This document shows, piece after piece, positions 14,187 to 22,870 of a stretch of DNA of 30,831 bases. Position numbers and translations under genes: made by a program. The notes beneath the pieces are model-generated. The model ran no database searches and was not told where the DNA came from. It saw only the letters and a list, made by a program, of their open reading frames with translations. This stretch comes from JARRNO01 sp037384885 (GTDB taxonomy: Bacteria > Acidobacteriota > UBA4820 > DSQY01): contig JARRNO010000056.1 of assembly GCA_037384885.1 (NCBI GenBank), positions 1 through 30,831 of the forward strand, read 5' to 3'. The number at the start of each line of letters is the position of its first letter. Within the stretch, counting starts at the first letter, position 1.

Positions 14187-15945
14187 ATGGCCCGACAGGA
14201 TCCCCACTCCTATTTCGATTCCGACCAACCGCTGACGAAAGACCTTGACTGGAAGATCAATGTCAACTTCAAGGAGAAGCGGCTCGAGGGCGTGATGACC
14301 CTCCACCTTGCGGAGCCGTCCGCCGGGGCCTTCGATCTTGATACCCGCGACCTTCGGATCGACGACGTCAAGAACCAGAAGGGAGAGGCCGTGCCGTTCG
14401 AGTGGGGAGAGCCGGACGAGGTGCTCGGGCGGAGGCTTCGCCTCAATTTGCCCGGAGGGACCGAGTCGGTGGCCATCCGTTACGCCTCTTCCCCCGATGC
14501 GGTCGCCCTGCAGTGGCTGGCGCCGCAGCAGACCCTGGGCCGCCGGCAGCCCTTTCTCTTCAGCCAGTGCCAGCCCCACCACGCCCGGACCATGGCCCCG
14601 CTGCAGGACAGCCCCAGGGCCAGGGTGACCTACAAGGCCGAGCTGACCGTTCCCGAGGCATTGACGGCGGTCATGGCCGCCGCTTCGACCGGGTCCTCCG
14701 CCGGGCCGGAGCCGGGGACGAAGACATACCGCTTCGAAATGCCCCAGCCTGTTCCCACTTACCTGATCGCCTTGGCGGTGGGCGACCTGGCGAGCCAGGA
14801 CATCGGCCCGCGCTCACGCATCTGGGCCGAGCCGGAAGCGGTAAAGGCCGCCGCTTGGGAATTCGCCGAGATCGAAGACATGATTGCCACGGCGGAGAAG
14901 CTTTTCGGGCCTTACGAGTGGGACCGGTACGACATGATCAACCTTCCGCCCTCCTTTCCGTACGGCGGCATGGAGAATCCCCGGCTCACCTTCCTGACGC
15001 CCACAATCATCGCGGGAGACCGCTCCCTCGTGTCGGTCGTGGCGCACGAGCTGGCCCATTCCTGGACGGGGAACCTTGTTACCAACGCCAACATCAACCA
15101 CTTCTGGCTGAACGAAGGGTTCACCGTCTGGGCGGAGCGCCGTATCCAGGAAGCCATGCGCGGAGAAGATTACGCCGCTATGCAGTGGACCATCGGCCTC
15201 AGCAAGCTCCGAAACGCCATGGAAGAGTTCGGCCCGGGTTCGCCCTACACGAAGCTCGAGACGGAGCTGGAGGGCGTGAATCCGGATGATGTCTACTCCG
15301 AAGTGCCTTACGAAAAGGGCGCCCTCTTCGTGCGGCTTATGGAGGATACCGTTGGGCGCGAGGCCTGGGGCAGCTTCATCCGCGACTACATCAGAGAATT
15401 CCGCTTCACGTCCATCACGACCGAGGAACTCATGGGCTTCGTGGAGTCCAAGTTCCCTGGGCTGGCCGAAAAAGTCGGAGCGGATGAGTGGCTTCACAAG
15501 CCCGATCTGCCCGCCAACGCCCCTCGATTCAAGACGGCGCGCCTGGACCGCCTCCACGAGCTGGCGGAAGGATGGAAGAGCGGCGTCCGGCCCCCGGAAG
15601 AGGAAACGGCCAAGTGGATCCCCGAAGACACCATGATCTACATGCAGAATCTCCCGAGGACCATGTCGCTCGACGATTGCGCCTGGCTGGATGAACATTT
15701 CAACCTGAATGAGTCGGGGAACTATGAGCGCGGGGTCCGACTACCAGCCGGCGCTGCCCAGGGTGAGACAGGTCCTGAACGAAGTGGGGCGCATGAAGTA
15801 TGTCCAGCCGCTCTACAAGGCGCTGGGCAACCATGCGGATACGCGGAAGCTGGCGCGGGAGATCTTTGCGGAGACCCGCGACCGCGTTCATACGCTGACG
15901 CGCCAGGTCGCCGAAGCGGCCATGAAGGCCTACCCCGCGGACTGA
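14187..15945 (+). pseudogene. M1 family metallopeptidase (leukotriene-A4-hydrolase/aminopeptidase type), frame broken near 15727
   Basis: The first part (about 514 residues) is a zinc aminopeptidase of family M1. It has YGGMENP before the active site, HELAH at 287-291 with Glu288, the third zinc ligand Glu310 in WLNEGF, and LPPSFPYGGMENPRLTFLTP as in leukotriene A4 hydrolase and aminopeptidase B. The helical C-terminal domain starts normally (LDEHFNLNESGNYE), then goes out of frame. It resumes one frame over at about 15730 with SDYQPALPRVRQVLNEVGRMKYVQPLY and ends at 15945. By comparison with the family, about nine to ten residues (the ILV-WL-IA helix) are missing, fitting a deletion of about 29-32 nt. 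If read as is, the protein would carry about 170 unrelated residues and stop at 16235. No signal peptide is seen, so it is cytoplasmic. Confidence 0.87.
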
Positions 15946-15953
15946 AACGGCTT

Positions 15954-15972
15954 GCGCCTCGAATCGAGGCGC
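15954..15972 (+). terminator. Hairpin just after the M1 peptidase stop
   Basis: GCGCCTCG and CGAGGCGC form a perfect 8-bp stem with a 3-base loop, beginning eight bases after the TGA at 15943-15945. There is no T-tract, so termination is plausible but not assured. Confidence 0.5.
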
Positions 15973-16596
15973 GCCGGCGCATCTACGTCGGCGGCAAGGC
16001 GCCGCGGGCGCTGCGCGCCCTGTCGCTCCGGCCGAAGCGCCTGTCGACAAGCAAGCTTGCCTTCAGTCCCTTCATGCCGTCGCGCCGCACTGCGTGCGGG
16101 GCGGCCCCGTCCCGCACGGCGCCCTGCAATCCCTGGCGAAGCAGCCATCCCCTCTATCTTTTAAAGCGTGCGTTGCCAGTCCGGGACCGTCTCCGGCGTC
16201 ACTGCTCGCCGGTTCACATCCTCGGAGTACACTAGTACGCCTCCGGGGTGACCGGCTCGCGCTCCTTGGATACGGCCCGCGTCCGGGCAACAGCCGGATT
16301 TCGCCAAAGAAGTTGAAATCTGATCAAGCTAGATTGCCTTCGCGGGAGGGATGGGGGCGTGCCGCCCTCGGCGGTCCCGAGGCTAGGCCTCTCACCAGAT
16401 ACGCGAGCCGCCCTCAGAGAAGAAACTGTTGAGCGTGCCTTTGCGGGACGGCGCTTCGTGCCGTACATCCGCCGGTTTGATGTCAAAGTGCGGGTGCGCC
16501 GCTGGTTATGCTAGTCTATGTGCAGCTCAAGCAAAGCTGATGTTGGGGGGACGTGCTATATCGCAAGATTCAAGCCCATGACGGAGGGGAGGCGAC
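15973..16596. other. Palindrome-rich intergenic region without a convincing gene
   Basis: About 620 bases hold no frame with a plausible start, ribosome-binding site and protein pattern. They do hold several inverted repeats. One is GTGCGGG at 16094-16100 pairing with CCCGCAC at 16111-16117. Another is the large imperfect palindrome at 16170-16293, listed separately. Confidence 0.6.
16170..16293. repeat. Large imperfect inverted repeat, MITE- or structured-RNA-like
   Basis: The left arm (16170-16230) and the reverse complement of the right arm (16235-16293) align over most of their length. Matching blocks are GTTGCC...CCGGG at the ends, CCGGT/ACCGG and GGTTCAC/GTGACC in the middle, and CGGAG/CTCCG plus GTAC/GTAC next to a central ACTA. 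Folded as RNA or single-stranded DNA, it would make one long hairpin of about 120 nt with bulges. There are no coding features and no other copy in this window. Confidence 0.6.
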
Positions 16597-16983
16597 GTGC
16601 GGCTGAAGCGGGTTATCACGCTTGCGATCTATTCTGTTCTGCCGCTTCTGATTGTCATCGCGGCCGGGTGTACCGTGCTTTATCTAAACCAAACCTATTC
16701 GAGCGTGGTTATTGAGGATGGTGCCCCGGGGCGGGTCATGAGCGGGCCTTTGCTGCCGTTCCGCCTTTTTATGGGCCGATGGGGGTGGGTGGTCATTCTC
16801 CCGTCGATTCTATGGTTCATGGCAGGCAGCACCCTGACCTTTGCCGCGTGCATACGCAGTTACGTAAACTATGTAAGAGCAAAGAACGAGAAGTTCCGTA
16901 AGAATTTCCAAGGCCCTTCATTGAAGGAGGGAAACTGTCATGACGCCAACGAATCTGCTGATCAGAGACGAGAGCAGCCATGA
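16597..16983 (+). CDS. Small two-helix membrane protein, unknown
   Basis: This 128-residue protein starts with GTG behind GGAGGGGAGG (16583-16592). It has two predicted membrane segments, about 6-28 (ITLAIYSVLPLLIVIAAGCTV) and about 60-85 (WGWVVILPSILWFMAGSTLTFAA), then a basic cytoplasmic tail. I do not recognise the family. The last 15 codons overlap the next gene by 44 nt and that part is probably not conserved. The strong ribosome-binding site and hydrophobic pattern support it as a real gene. Confidence 0.6.
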   Translation: MRLKRVITLAIYSVLPLLIVIAAGCTVLYLNQTYSSVVIEDGAPGRVMSGPLLPFRLFMGRWGWVVILPSILWFMAGSTLTFAACIRSYVNYVRAKNEKFRKNFQGPSLKEGNCHDANESADQRREQP

Positions 16984-17458
16984 TGCTGACGGAATTTCCG
17001 AGGTGACGGCCGCTGCTTTCGAATCCATGGAAATCAGCCATCACACGGAGCAGTTTATCATCAAGGCCTTGCGGTCGGCCGGGGCCTTGACGGTTTCGCT
17101 GATTGCAGAGTCAGACGGGCGCGTCGTGGGGCACATCGCCTTTTCTCCCGTGACCATGTCCGACCGTACAAAGGACTGGTATGGGCTCGGCCCGGTATCG
17201 GTGCATCCGGACTTTCAACGCAGGGGTATCGGCAAAGCGCTGATAGAAGAAGGACTGTCGCGCTTGAGGGATCTGAACGCAAAGGGCTGCTGCCTGGTTG
17301 GGCACCCGCAATACTACCGGCAGTTTGGATTTGAAAACGTTGATGGCTTGGTCTGCGAGGGCGTTCCCCCGGAATTCTTCTTCGCGCTTTCCTTTGAAGG
17401 TTCTATTCCGCAAGGCCGCGTTGAATTTCACGAAGGGTTCAAGGCAAGTGGGGAATAG
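16940..17458 (+). CDS. GNAT family N-acetyltransferase (YhbS-like)
   Basis: This 172-residue protein has the GNAT acetyl-CoA-binding motif in GLGPVSVHPDFQRRGIGKALIEEGL (about 90-115) and the following KGCCLVGHPQYYRQFGFEN block. The latter is typical of the YhbS group of acetyltransferases. The substrate is unknown. GAAGGAGGG precedes the ATG at 16940. It overlaps the end of the small membrane-protein gene, so the two may be co-transcribed. Confidence 0.9.
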   Translation: MTPTNLLIRDESSHDADGISEVTAAAFESMEISHHTEQFIIKALRSAGALTVSLIAESDGRVVGHIAFSPVTMSDRTKDWYGLGPVSVHPDFQRRGIGKALIEEGLSRLRDLNAKGCCLVGHPQYYRQFGFENVDGLVCEGVPPEFFFALSFEGSIPQGRVEFHEGFKASGE

Positions 17459-17611
17459 CACGCCGCAAAGGAAGCAGAAATATAGAAAGGATGAAGCGAA
17501 GGCCTAAACCGGCCCCAGCCCAAAAACACCAAGCGCCGTGCGGCATCTCCGCGCTTTGTGCTAGCATGTTTTCAGCTTCGATGGACCCAGTTTCAAAGGG
17601 AGGATGCCGCA

Positions 17612-18025
17612 TTGCCGGGTGCGACCACATTCTGGCGAAAGTTGAATCTGACACGGGCCCTGGGGTGTCTTTTCATCATGGGTGGTACGGTCCGGATCAT
17701 CGCCACCCGCAGGGTCTTCGCGGCCTTCGGCATCGAAAGCCTCTGGGCCGGTCACGTCTATTTCTTATACATTTACAAGGTCCTTGGCGCCTTTGTCGTT
17801 CTGACGGGCCTCCTGCTCTGGTCGCTGGGCGGTGGGAACGGTTGGGAAAGGAAGGGCGTCCGGATGATGAAATGGGGGATGATCTTCGTCGGGCTGGTCA
17901 TGTTGGGGGCGGGCCTTGCAGCCGGCTTGTCGCTGCTATTCTACGTGGCGGACGTTGTCTTTGCCTGGTTCACCGCCCTCGCGCTCGCATGGGAGGAGCG
18001 CCGGTTGAGTGCGTTTGCCTCTTAA
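17612..18025 (+). CDS. Small four-helix membrane protein, unknown
   Basis: This hydrophobic protein of about 137 residues has four predicted membrane helices, for example LGCLFIMGGTVRIIA, YFLYIYKVLGAFVVLTGLLLW, MIFVGLVMLGAGLAAGLSLLF and ADVVFAWFTALALAW. It ends with the short tail EERRLSAFAS. No strict start is obvious. TTG at 17612 sits eight bases after AAAGGGAGG; the frame also extends upstream to a GTG at 17558 without a site. I cannot name the family. There is no clear operon partner: the GNAT gene ends 153 nt upstream and the glycosyltransferase starts 96 nt downstream. Confidence 0.6.
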   Translation: MPGATTFWRKLNLTRALGCLFIMGGTVRIIATRRVFAAFGIESLWAGHVYFLYIYKVLGAFVVLTGLLLWSLGGGNGWERKGVRMMKWGMIFVGLVMLGAGLAAGLSLLFYVADVVFAWFTALALAWEERRLSAFAS

Positions 18026-18121
18026 GTGTTTAGGCCCGCTCTCACGCGCAGGACGTATGGACTAGAAGGGAATCTGCCCATTGCGCAACCTACCTTGCTC
18101 TTTTGAAATGGGGTCTCTCCA

Positions 18122-19258
18122 ATGAAATCCGGCCTGCGAATTCTGTTTATAGCGAAAGATGCGTATGGCGGGCACGGGGGAATCGCCCAGTACAGCCGGG
18201 ACATGGCTGAGGCCCTCTGCGAAATTCCCGAAGTAGGCGAAGTGGTCATCCTGCCCAGGGTGAAGCGGATGTCCACCGGGCTGCTCCCTTCCAAGGTGAC
18301 CTTCAAGCAAGAGGCTTTGGGCGGGAAATGGCACTATTTCAGGGCCGCCGTGAAGTCGTTTCGGGGAGGATACGACCTGGTGGTCTGCGGCCATATCAGG
18401 CTGCTGCCCATGGCGGTTTTCGCCAAGTGGCGGCTGCGGGCTCCGATGGTTCTAATGGTCTATGGAACAGACGTTTGGAAGCCCTGGGACCGCCTTTCAA
18501 AGCGTTTGATTTCAAAGGTGGATTTGGTCTGGTCCATCAGTCGCCTGACTTGGGAGCGCATGAAGGAATGGTCCCACTTGCCGGATCACCGGATGGTGCT
18601 GATCCCGAACACCGTCAAGTTGAGCCGTTACGGTATGAAACCCAAGAATGAGGCCCTGGTTTCCAAATATCAATTGGACGGCCGGAGAGTCCTTATGACG
18701 CTGGCTCGCTTGCCGTTGAACGTGCGCATCAAGGGAATTGACGAGGTGCTCGAGGTGCTGCCGGAATTAGTCAAAGACATGCCCGATTTGCTTTACATGG
18801 TCCTCGGCCACGGGCAAGACCGGTTCCGTCTGGAGGCAAAGGCCGAAGCCCTGGGCGTAAAAGATCACGTGCTGTTCACGGGGTATATCGAGGAAGAGCT
18901 GAAGGCGGATTATCTCCGCCTGGCGGATGCCTTTGTCATGCCGAGCAGAAACGAGGGCTTCGGTTTCGTCTTTCTCGAGGCTCTCGCATGCGGTGTCCCG
19001 GCAGTTGCGAGCGTTCTCGACGGCGGACGGGAAGCGCTGCGGAACGGGCAATTAGGCGAACTGGTCGATCCCGGCGACCCGGAATCGGTCAAGAAGGGGA
19101 TAACGGCGGCTCTGGAAAGAGCCAAGGGCGTGCCGCCGGGTCTATCCTATTTTTCATGGCCTGTTTTTTCCGGCCTTGTGAAAACGGCTGTGGGGAGGGC
19201 TGTTGGAACAATGTCAGAGAACGAATGCTTATCGGATGTCGTGGAAATTGATTCCTAA
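18122..19258 (+). CDS. Glycosyltransferase family 4 protein
   Basis: This 378-residue GT-B fold glycosyltransferase has an N-terminal acceptor domain starting RILFIAKDAYGGHGGIAQYSRDMA. The central donor half has LMTLARLPLNVRIKGIDEVL, VLGHGQDRFRLEAKAEALGV and VLFTGYIEEELKADYLRLADAFVMPSRNEGFGFVFLEALACG. The last block holds the E-x7-E motif of family 4. It retains the sugar and would transfer it from a nucleotide-activated donor, for example in polysaccharide or lipopolysaccharide synthesis. No other glycan genes are adjacent, so the product is unknown. There is no membrane segment. Confidence 0.92.
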   Translation: MKSGLRILFIAKDAYGGHGGIAQYSRDMAEALCEIPEVGEVVILPRVKRMSTGLLPSKVTFKQEALGGKWHYFRAAVKSFRGGYDLVVCGHIRLLPMAVFAKWRLRAPMVLMVYGTDVWKPWDRLSKRLISKVDLVWSISRLTWERMKEWSHLPDHRMVLIPNTVKLSRYGMKPKNEALVSKYQLDGRRVLMTLARLPLNVRIKGIDEVLEVLPELVKDMPDLLYMVLGHGQDRFRLEAKAEALGVKDHVLFTGYIEEELKADYLRLADAFVMPSRNEGFGFVFLEALACGVPAVASVLDGGREALRNGQLGELVDPGDPESVKKGITAALERAKGVPPGLSYFSWPVFSGLVKTAVGRAVGTMSENECLSDVVEIDS

Positions 19259-19321
19259 TCCCTTTGCCGGGCGGACTCGGGCCGGCTCGGGCGAGGAATG
19301 CCTTGGAGAAAAGAAAACATC

Positions 19322-19947
19322 ATGACAGAGGCAGAGGCCGTTGTCTTCATCATTTTTGGTGCGGCTCAAATTCTTTGGATCCTGATGTGCGACATCCTGT
19401 TCACTCGAATCAAGAAGAAGGACCCTATCAACTTCATTAAGGTGGGCAGACTGCTAAAAAACCCTCATAGGTCGCGTTGTTTGCGTCACGGCTCTAAGTG
19501 CTAGGTGTTGCGACGACGTCGATGCCACTGAGCATCGTCCAGGAGCGACAACGCAACAGACGGGGCCGTGCCGCGGCAACCCATCGGGCGCAAGGGATTG
19601 CGGGTCACCTGCTTTGTTCCGTCTCGTCGAAAGGGCGCCCACCCTTCCTTCCTCGGCGCGTCTCGCATCTGACCCGCAAGCCTCTTGCGCGCGGCCCATG
19701 CGAGTTCTTCAGCCGCCTGCCAGGCCGACCACGCCTGTCCTACCCCTGGGATTCCGTGATTCCCCTTGCGAAAATGCTGTTCACGTCACGCTATCTGCCC
19801 AAAGATCCCTTTTGCAGATACTTCTTCAATTTCATGCGCATTTACCTGGCCGCGCTGCTCGTGGGCGACGCCCTTTTCATCTATATGATCGGATGGGGAC
19901 CGTGGAGTCAGGTTGATGCGGCCGGCTTCCTGGCTTTGATCCATTAG
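19322..19947 (+). pseudogene. Small membrane protein gene apparently split by an insertion
   Basis: The first part starts at ATG 19322 behind GGAG and reads MTEAEAVVFIIFGAAQILWILMCDILFTRIKKKDP... as far as VGRLLKN (about 19460). Then follow about 290 bases without coding character. A second hydrophobic, in-pattern segment appears in another frame at about 19756-19947 (PLAKMLFTSRYLPKDPFCRYFFNFMRIYLAALLVGDALFIYMIGW). Joined, the two halves would give one two-helix protein of about 110 residues with a basic loop. Such small membrane proteins commonly show an FTRIKKKDP-type loop followed by an F-R-Y-x-x-L-x-D-P segment. This reconstruction is inference. Confidence 0.55.
19461..19755. mobile_element. 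Non-coding palindromic insertion (MITE-like) inside a small membrane protein gene
   Basis: The interval separates two halves of one probable protein. It contains GCGCAAGGGATTGCGGGTCA at 19588-19607 facing TGACCCGC...CTTGCGC at 19670-19690, an inverted repeat of about 20 nt with few mismatches. It also contains a hairpin CGATGC-CACTGA-GCATCG near 19520-19537. No transposase is present. The exact ends and any target duplication could not be fixed by eye, so it may be a non-autonomous element. Confidence 0.45.
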
Positions 19948-20104
19948 CGCTGCGGGAATTTGTTTCCGGCTGCGCTGCCTTGTGAAGGAGGCCCCTTCCG
20001 TCCCGAGGCACTATATTGATCTCTGGGGAACAACAACGGGACAGTATGAGGATGCGGTACACGAAGCGAATGAGGGGACGTCTGTTGCCTTGGGGACAAG
20101 GAGT

Positions 20105-20166
20105 CATGCCGGAATGCCGGGCACTGTCTGTCTGATGAAGAACGACGACGGCTTCTGTCCGGCATG
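20105..20166 (+). repeat. Inverted repeat in the leader of the ankyrin gene
   Basis: CATGCCGGA at 20105-20113 pairs perfectly with TCCGGCATG at 20158-20166, with 44 bases between. The structure ends eight bases before the GGGGGGG ribosome-binding tract of the gene at 20187. It could be a leader hairpin or the remnant of a palindromic element. The rest of 19948-20186 shows nothing else. Confidence 0.45.
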
Positions 20167-20186
20167 AATTTTCGGGGGGGAACGCG

Positions 20187-20876
20187 ATGGAAATTGGGCG
20201 GAAGCAGTGCTTACCTTTGTTGATCCTTGGCCTTGCGAGCCTTCTTGTCTCCACGAGCCTGTTCGCGCAGCAGAATCACGAGCTGTTGAACAAGGTGATG
20301 CAAAATGACATCCAGGCCGTGAAGAAGCTGATCGCATCCGGGGCCGACATCAATCAGCAGAATCAGATGTACGGCCACACGCCTCTCATCATCGCCTGCA
20401 ACTACAATTATGTAAAGCTTGCAAAATTGCTGATTGCCGAGGGTGCTGACGTCAATATGAGAGGAAAGGACGGAAGCAGTGCATTGATTGCGGCGGCGGG
20501 GAATTCCCAGGAACTTGTGGAACTTCTGCTTTCCAAGGGCGCCGATATCAAGGCGAAAATGAAAGACGGTACGGGCGTTTTCACGCAGTGCATTACCGGC
20601 ATATTAATGGGTCGTGTGTCCCTGCCGCTGGCGGAACTCCTTTTGTCAAAGGGCGCTGATGTTGACGATGCTGCAACGAGCGGCATGACGGAGGGCTACA
20701 CGCCGCTCATGATGGCGGCCAGAAACGATAAGATGGAGCTGGTCAAGTTCTTGATCAAACACGGCGCGAATGTCAATGCAAAGAGCAAAGATGGAGCGAC
20801 GCCGTTGTCCCTGGCTGCCAAAGAGGGCCATCAAGACATCGTCGACGTCTTGAAGAAAAGCGGCGCTCGAAATTAA
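20187..20876 (+). CDS. Exported ankyrin-repeat protein
   Basis: This 229-residue protein starts with a signal peptide (basic MEIGRKQ, hydrophobic LPLLILGLASLLVSTSLFA, likely cleavage after residue 27). About six ankyrin repeats follow, recognised by repeated G-x-TPL-x-x-A...LL-x-x-GAD(V/I)N units, for example near 63-95, 97-126, 166-200 and 203-227. It would act in the periplasm or outside the cell as a protein-binding scaffold; the partner is unknown. A second, unrelated-length ankyrin gene lies at 26278-27435. Its stop overlaps the stop of the convergent gene at 20873. Confidence 0.9.
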   Translation: MEIGRKQCLPLLILGLASLLVSTSLFAQQNHELLNKVMQNDIQAVKKLIASGADINQQNQMYGHTPLIIACNYNYVKLAKLLIAEGADVNMRGKDGSSALIAAAGNSQELVELLLSKGADIKAKMKDGTGVFTQCITGILMGRVSLPLAELLLSKGADVDDAATSGMTEGYTPLMMAARNDKMELVKFLIKHGANVNAKSKDGATPLSLAAKEGHQDIVDVLKKSGARN

Positions 20877-21640
20877 GAGCACTCTTCTTGAAGGTCATGG
20901 ACCACCCAGATACCCGGCTCCACATAGGACCCTAGGTTACCACGCACGGTGAGGGGCACGAGGGCATGCGGGACGACATAGTTTCCGTCGCGGGGGAAAT
21001 CCACGCCTGTCCATTCGCTCCATTGCTGTCGTGATCCGCTGACCGTCATGGCCCGCCGGCATGTTTGGATGACCTTCCCTCCGGTTCGCACGTGCACGCG
21101 CAGCCAGGAATCGAAGGGCTCGCCGTTCGAGTCGAGCCAGCGGCAATACTCATCGATGTCGATCAATGGGTAAAGGGCCTTCACAGAGGGCCTGAGAGGG
21201 ACAATGAGATGGGTTAATCCTTTGTCGCGCCCGATCTGCCGCATGGCGTCGAGCATTCGAGCGCTCAGGTTCCTGCCGCGAAAGGTATCGGAGATCACAA
21301 TGTAAAGAGCGCTCAGAACCGTCGGAATTCTGCCTTCGGCACGATCCAGAAATCCTTTTTCCAGGACCCAGTCGAACCCTTCATCAGGGAGCGATGACCA
21401 GGGATCATCATAGACCACGGGAAGGCTGTGCCCTCTCGCAACGGCCCTGCCGGTCGTGTGTTCCACCAGGCAGAACTGATAATCGGGAAATGCCGATGGC
21501 AGGAGAGGCCAGTACCGTTGGACGATCTCGTCATGATCAAGGAATACAATTTCATCGACAGCCGGTACGGCGGTGCTGAGTTCCTTGAACCGTTTTGCTT
21601 CGCGTCCTGTGACGACGATGTATTCCGGCATCATTGACAT
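20873..21640 (-). CDS. GNAT-like acetyltransferase domain protein
   Basis: This 255-residue protein has a GNAT-type core. LYIVISDTFRGRNLSARMLDAMRQIGRDKGLTHLIVPLRPS around 112-152 matches the beta4-alpha3 acyl-CoA-binding segment, with an R-G-x-x-L motif. The regions before (PDYQFCLVEHTTGRAVARGHSLPV) and after (SWLRVHVRTGGKVIQTCRRAM) fit an extended GNAT fold with a C-terminal beta-rich end. The specific substrate is unknown. The start at 21640 is an ATG with a weak AGGAT upstream. It is convergent with the ankyrin gene, and the stops overlap. Confidence 0.7.
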   Translation of the reverse strand: MSMMPEYIVVTGREAKRFKELSTAVPAVDEIVFLDHDEIVQRYWPLLPSAFPDYQFCLVEHTTGRAVARGHSLPVVYDDPWSSLPDEGFDWVLEKGFLDRAEGRIPTVLSALYIVISDTFRGRNLSARMLDAMRQIGRDKGLTHLIVPLRPSVKALYPLIDIDEYCRWLDSNGEPFDSWLRVHVRTGGKVIQTCRRAMTVSGSRQQWSEWTGVDFPRDGNYVVPHALVPLTVRGNLGSYVEPGIWVVHDLQEECS

Positions 21641-22081
21641 TCTGCACGATCCTGTACATCACATTGAGCGCCTGCCGCGCGGTTCAGCGCATCGGCTGCG
21701 TGCCCCTTTGTGACATCCCAGTCGAAAGTGACCCCACGCGGCAGGCGCCTGAAATCATGTGGGGTCCCTCCATTCTGATTCCCAACCTGCAGCTCATCTT
21801 TGCCGTTCACCTACCAAATTACTCGCATCGCGACATCAGGGCAAGATACAGGACCGCGCAGCGGCCGATGAACCGTGAATAGGGAATATGGAAAAGTGGG
21901 TCACGGGTGCAGGTGTACAATTGTTGGCGCAGATTTGAATAGATTCCCTTTGAGGTGGCGCAATTCGCCGGCACATGCGGTAGATAACTGAGGACTGACG
22001 GTTCACGCCGCTTATAGCCGCCCGTTCGTGCTAAACTGCCACCAGCCCAAGCAGATCCAATGACTTTGGAAGGGGGTTCAA
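21641..22081. other. Intergenic region with one strong stem-loop, no gene seen
   Basis: GACCCCAC at 21730-21737 pairs perfectly with GTGGGGTC at 21759-21766, with a 21-base loop. No frame here has a convincing start or protein pattern. The right end carries the GGAAGGGGG ribosome-binding site of the gene at 22082. Confidence 0.55.
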
Positions 22082-22807
22082 ATGAAGGGTGAGGCCTCGT
22101 TCAATACTCCCGATAGAATCCAATCCCAGGCGGCGAGGGTCGCCGGGATCGCTCTCCTGCTGGCGATTGCCATCATCGTTGCCGCAAACTATGGCGTCAG
22201 TTTCCGCCTCATCATCCCCAACAATGCGGTGGAGACCGCCCGGAACATCGCAGCCCACGAGACCCTGTTCCGGATCAACATCGCCTGTGACCTCCTGTAT
22301 GTGGTCGACCTTCTGGTCATGGCCGCGGCGCTTTATGTCGTTCTCAAGCCAGCCGGCTGGATCCTCGCGCTGGCTGGGGTACTCTTCCGCGTTGTATTTG
22401 CACTGGCGTGGGTTGCCGCCGCACTTGCCATGCTCGGCTCTCTGCGGTTCCTGGACGAAGCGGCCTACCTGCCGGTCTTTGCGACGGGTCAGCTCCAGAC
22501 CCTTGCAAGGCTCCGCCTTTACCAAGCCCACGATGCCTACTACACCGGCCTGCCGTTCTGGGGGCTGGCTTCAACGGTTTGCAGCATTCTCTGGTTGAAG
22601 TCCAGGTATATCCCGCGAACGCTTGCCGTATACGGCGTGGCGTCCTCCGCGTGGTGCGTGTTCTGCGCCTTCGCATTCATTGCTTTCCCGCACTTCGACA
22701 AGACGGTCAACGCGTGGTTGTTCGACATGCCGTTGGTGCTTTTTGAAGTCGCCCTGGGTCTCTGGCTGCTGATCAAAGGGCTGCGAACCGCTGCACCGGG
22801 TACCTGA
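22082..22807 (+). CDS. DUF4386 family membrane protein
   Basis: This 241-residue integral membrane protein has about six to seven helices. The pattern after the N-terminus (ARVAGIALLLAIAIIVAANYGVSFRLIIPNNAVETARNIAAHETLFRINIACDLLYVVDLLVMAAALYVVL) is the typical DUF4386 signature. Function is unknown for the family. The start has GGAAGGGGG at 22068-22076. The gene is followed after 63 nt by an isoprenylcysteine-methyltransferase-like gene in the same direction, so the two are possibly co-transcribed. Confidence 0.88.
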   Translation: MKGEASFNTPDRIQSQAARVAGIALLLAIAIIVAANYGVSFRLIIPNNAVETARNIAAHETLFRINIACDLLYVVDLLVMAAALYVVLKPAGWILALAGVLFRVVFALAWVAAALAMLGSLRFLDEAAYLPVFATGQLQTLARLRLYQAHDAYYTGLPFWGLASTVCSILWLKSRYIPRTLAVYGVASSAWCVFCAFAFIAFPHFDKTVNAWLFDMPLVLFEVALGLWLLIKGLRTAAPGT

Positions 22808-22870
22808 CGGCTTGGTGCAATGGACCGCAGCCGCCGCTGACATCTCGCGCTGAGCCGCAAGGAAGGATAA

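Noticed and set aside
16205..16225. tRNA T-arm-like sequence GGTTCACATCC
   Set aside because: No matching acceptor, D or anticodon arms; it is better explained as part of the large inverted repeat.
16094..16432. Open frame of 112 codons in the palindromic region
   Set aside because: No ribosome-binding site, atypical composition, and it crosses the large inverted repeat.
21634..21882. Open frame of 82 codons upstream of the DUF4386 gene
   Set aside because: No ribosome-binding site, overlaps the start of the minus-strand gene, contains a strong stem-loop and has no protein pattern.
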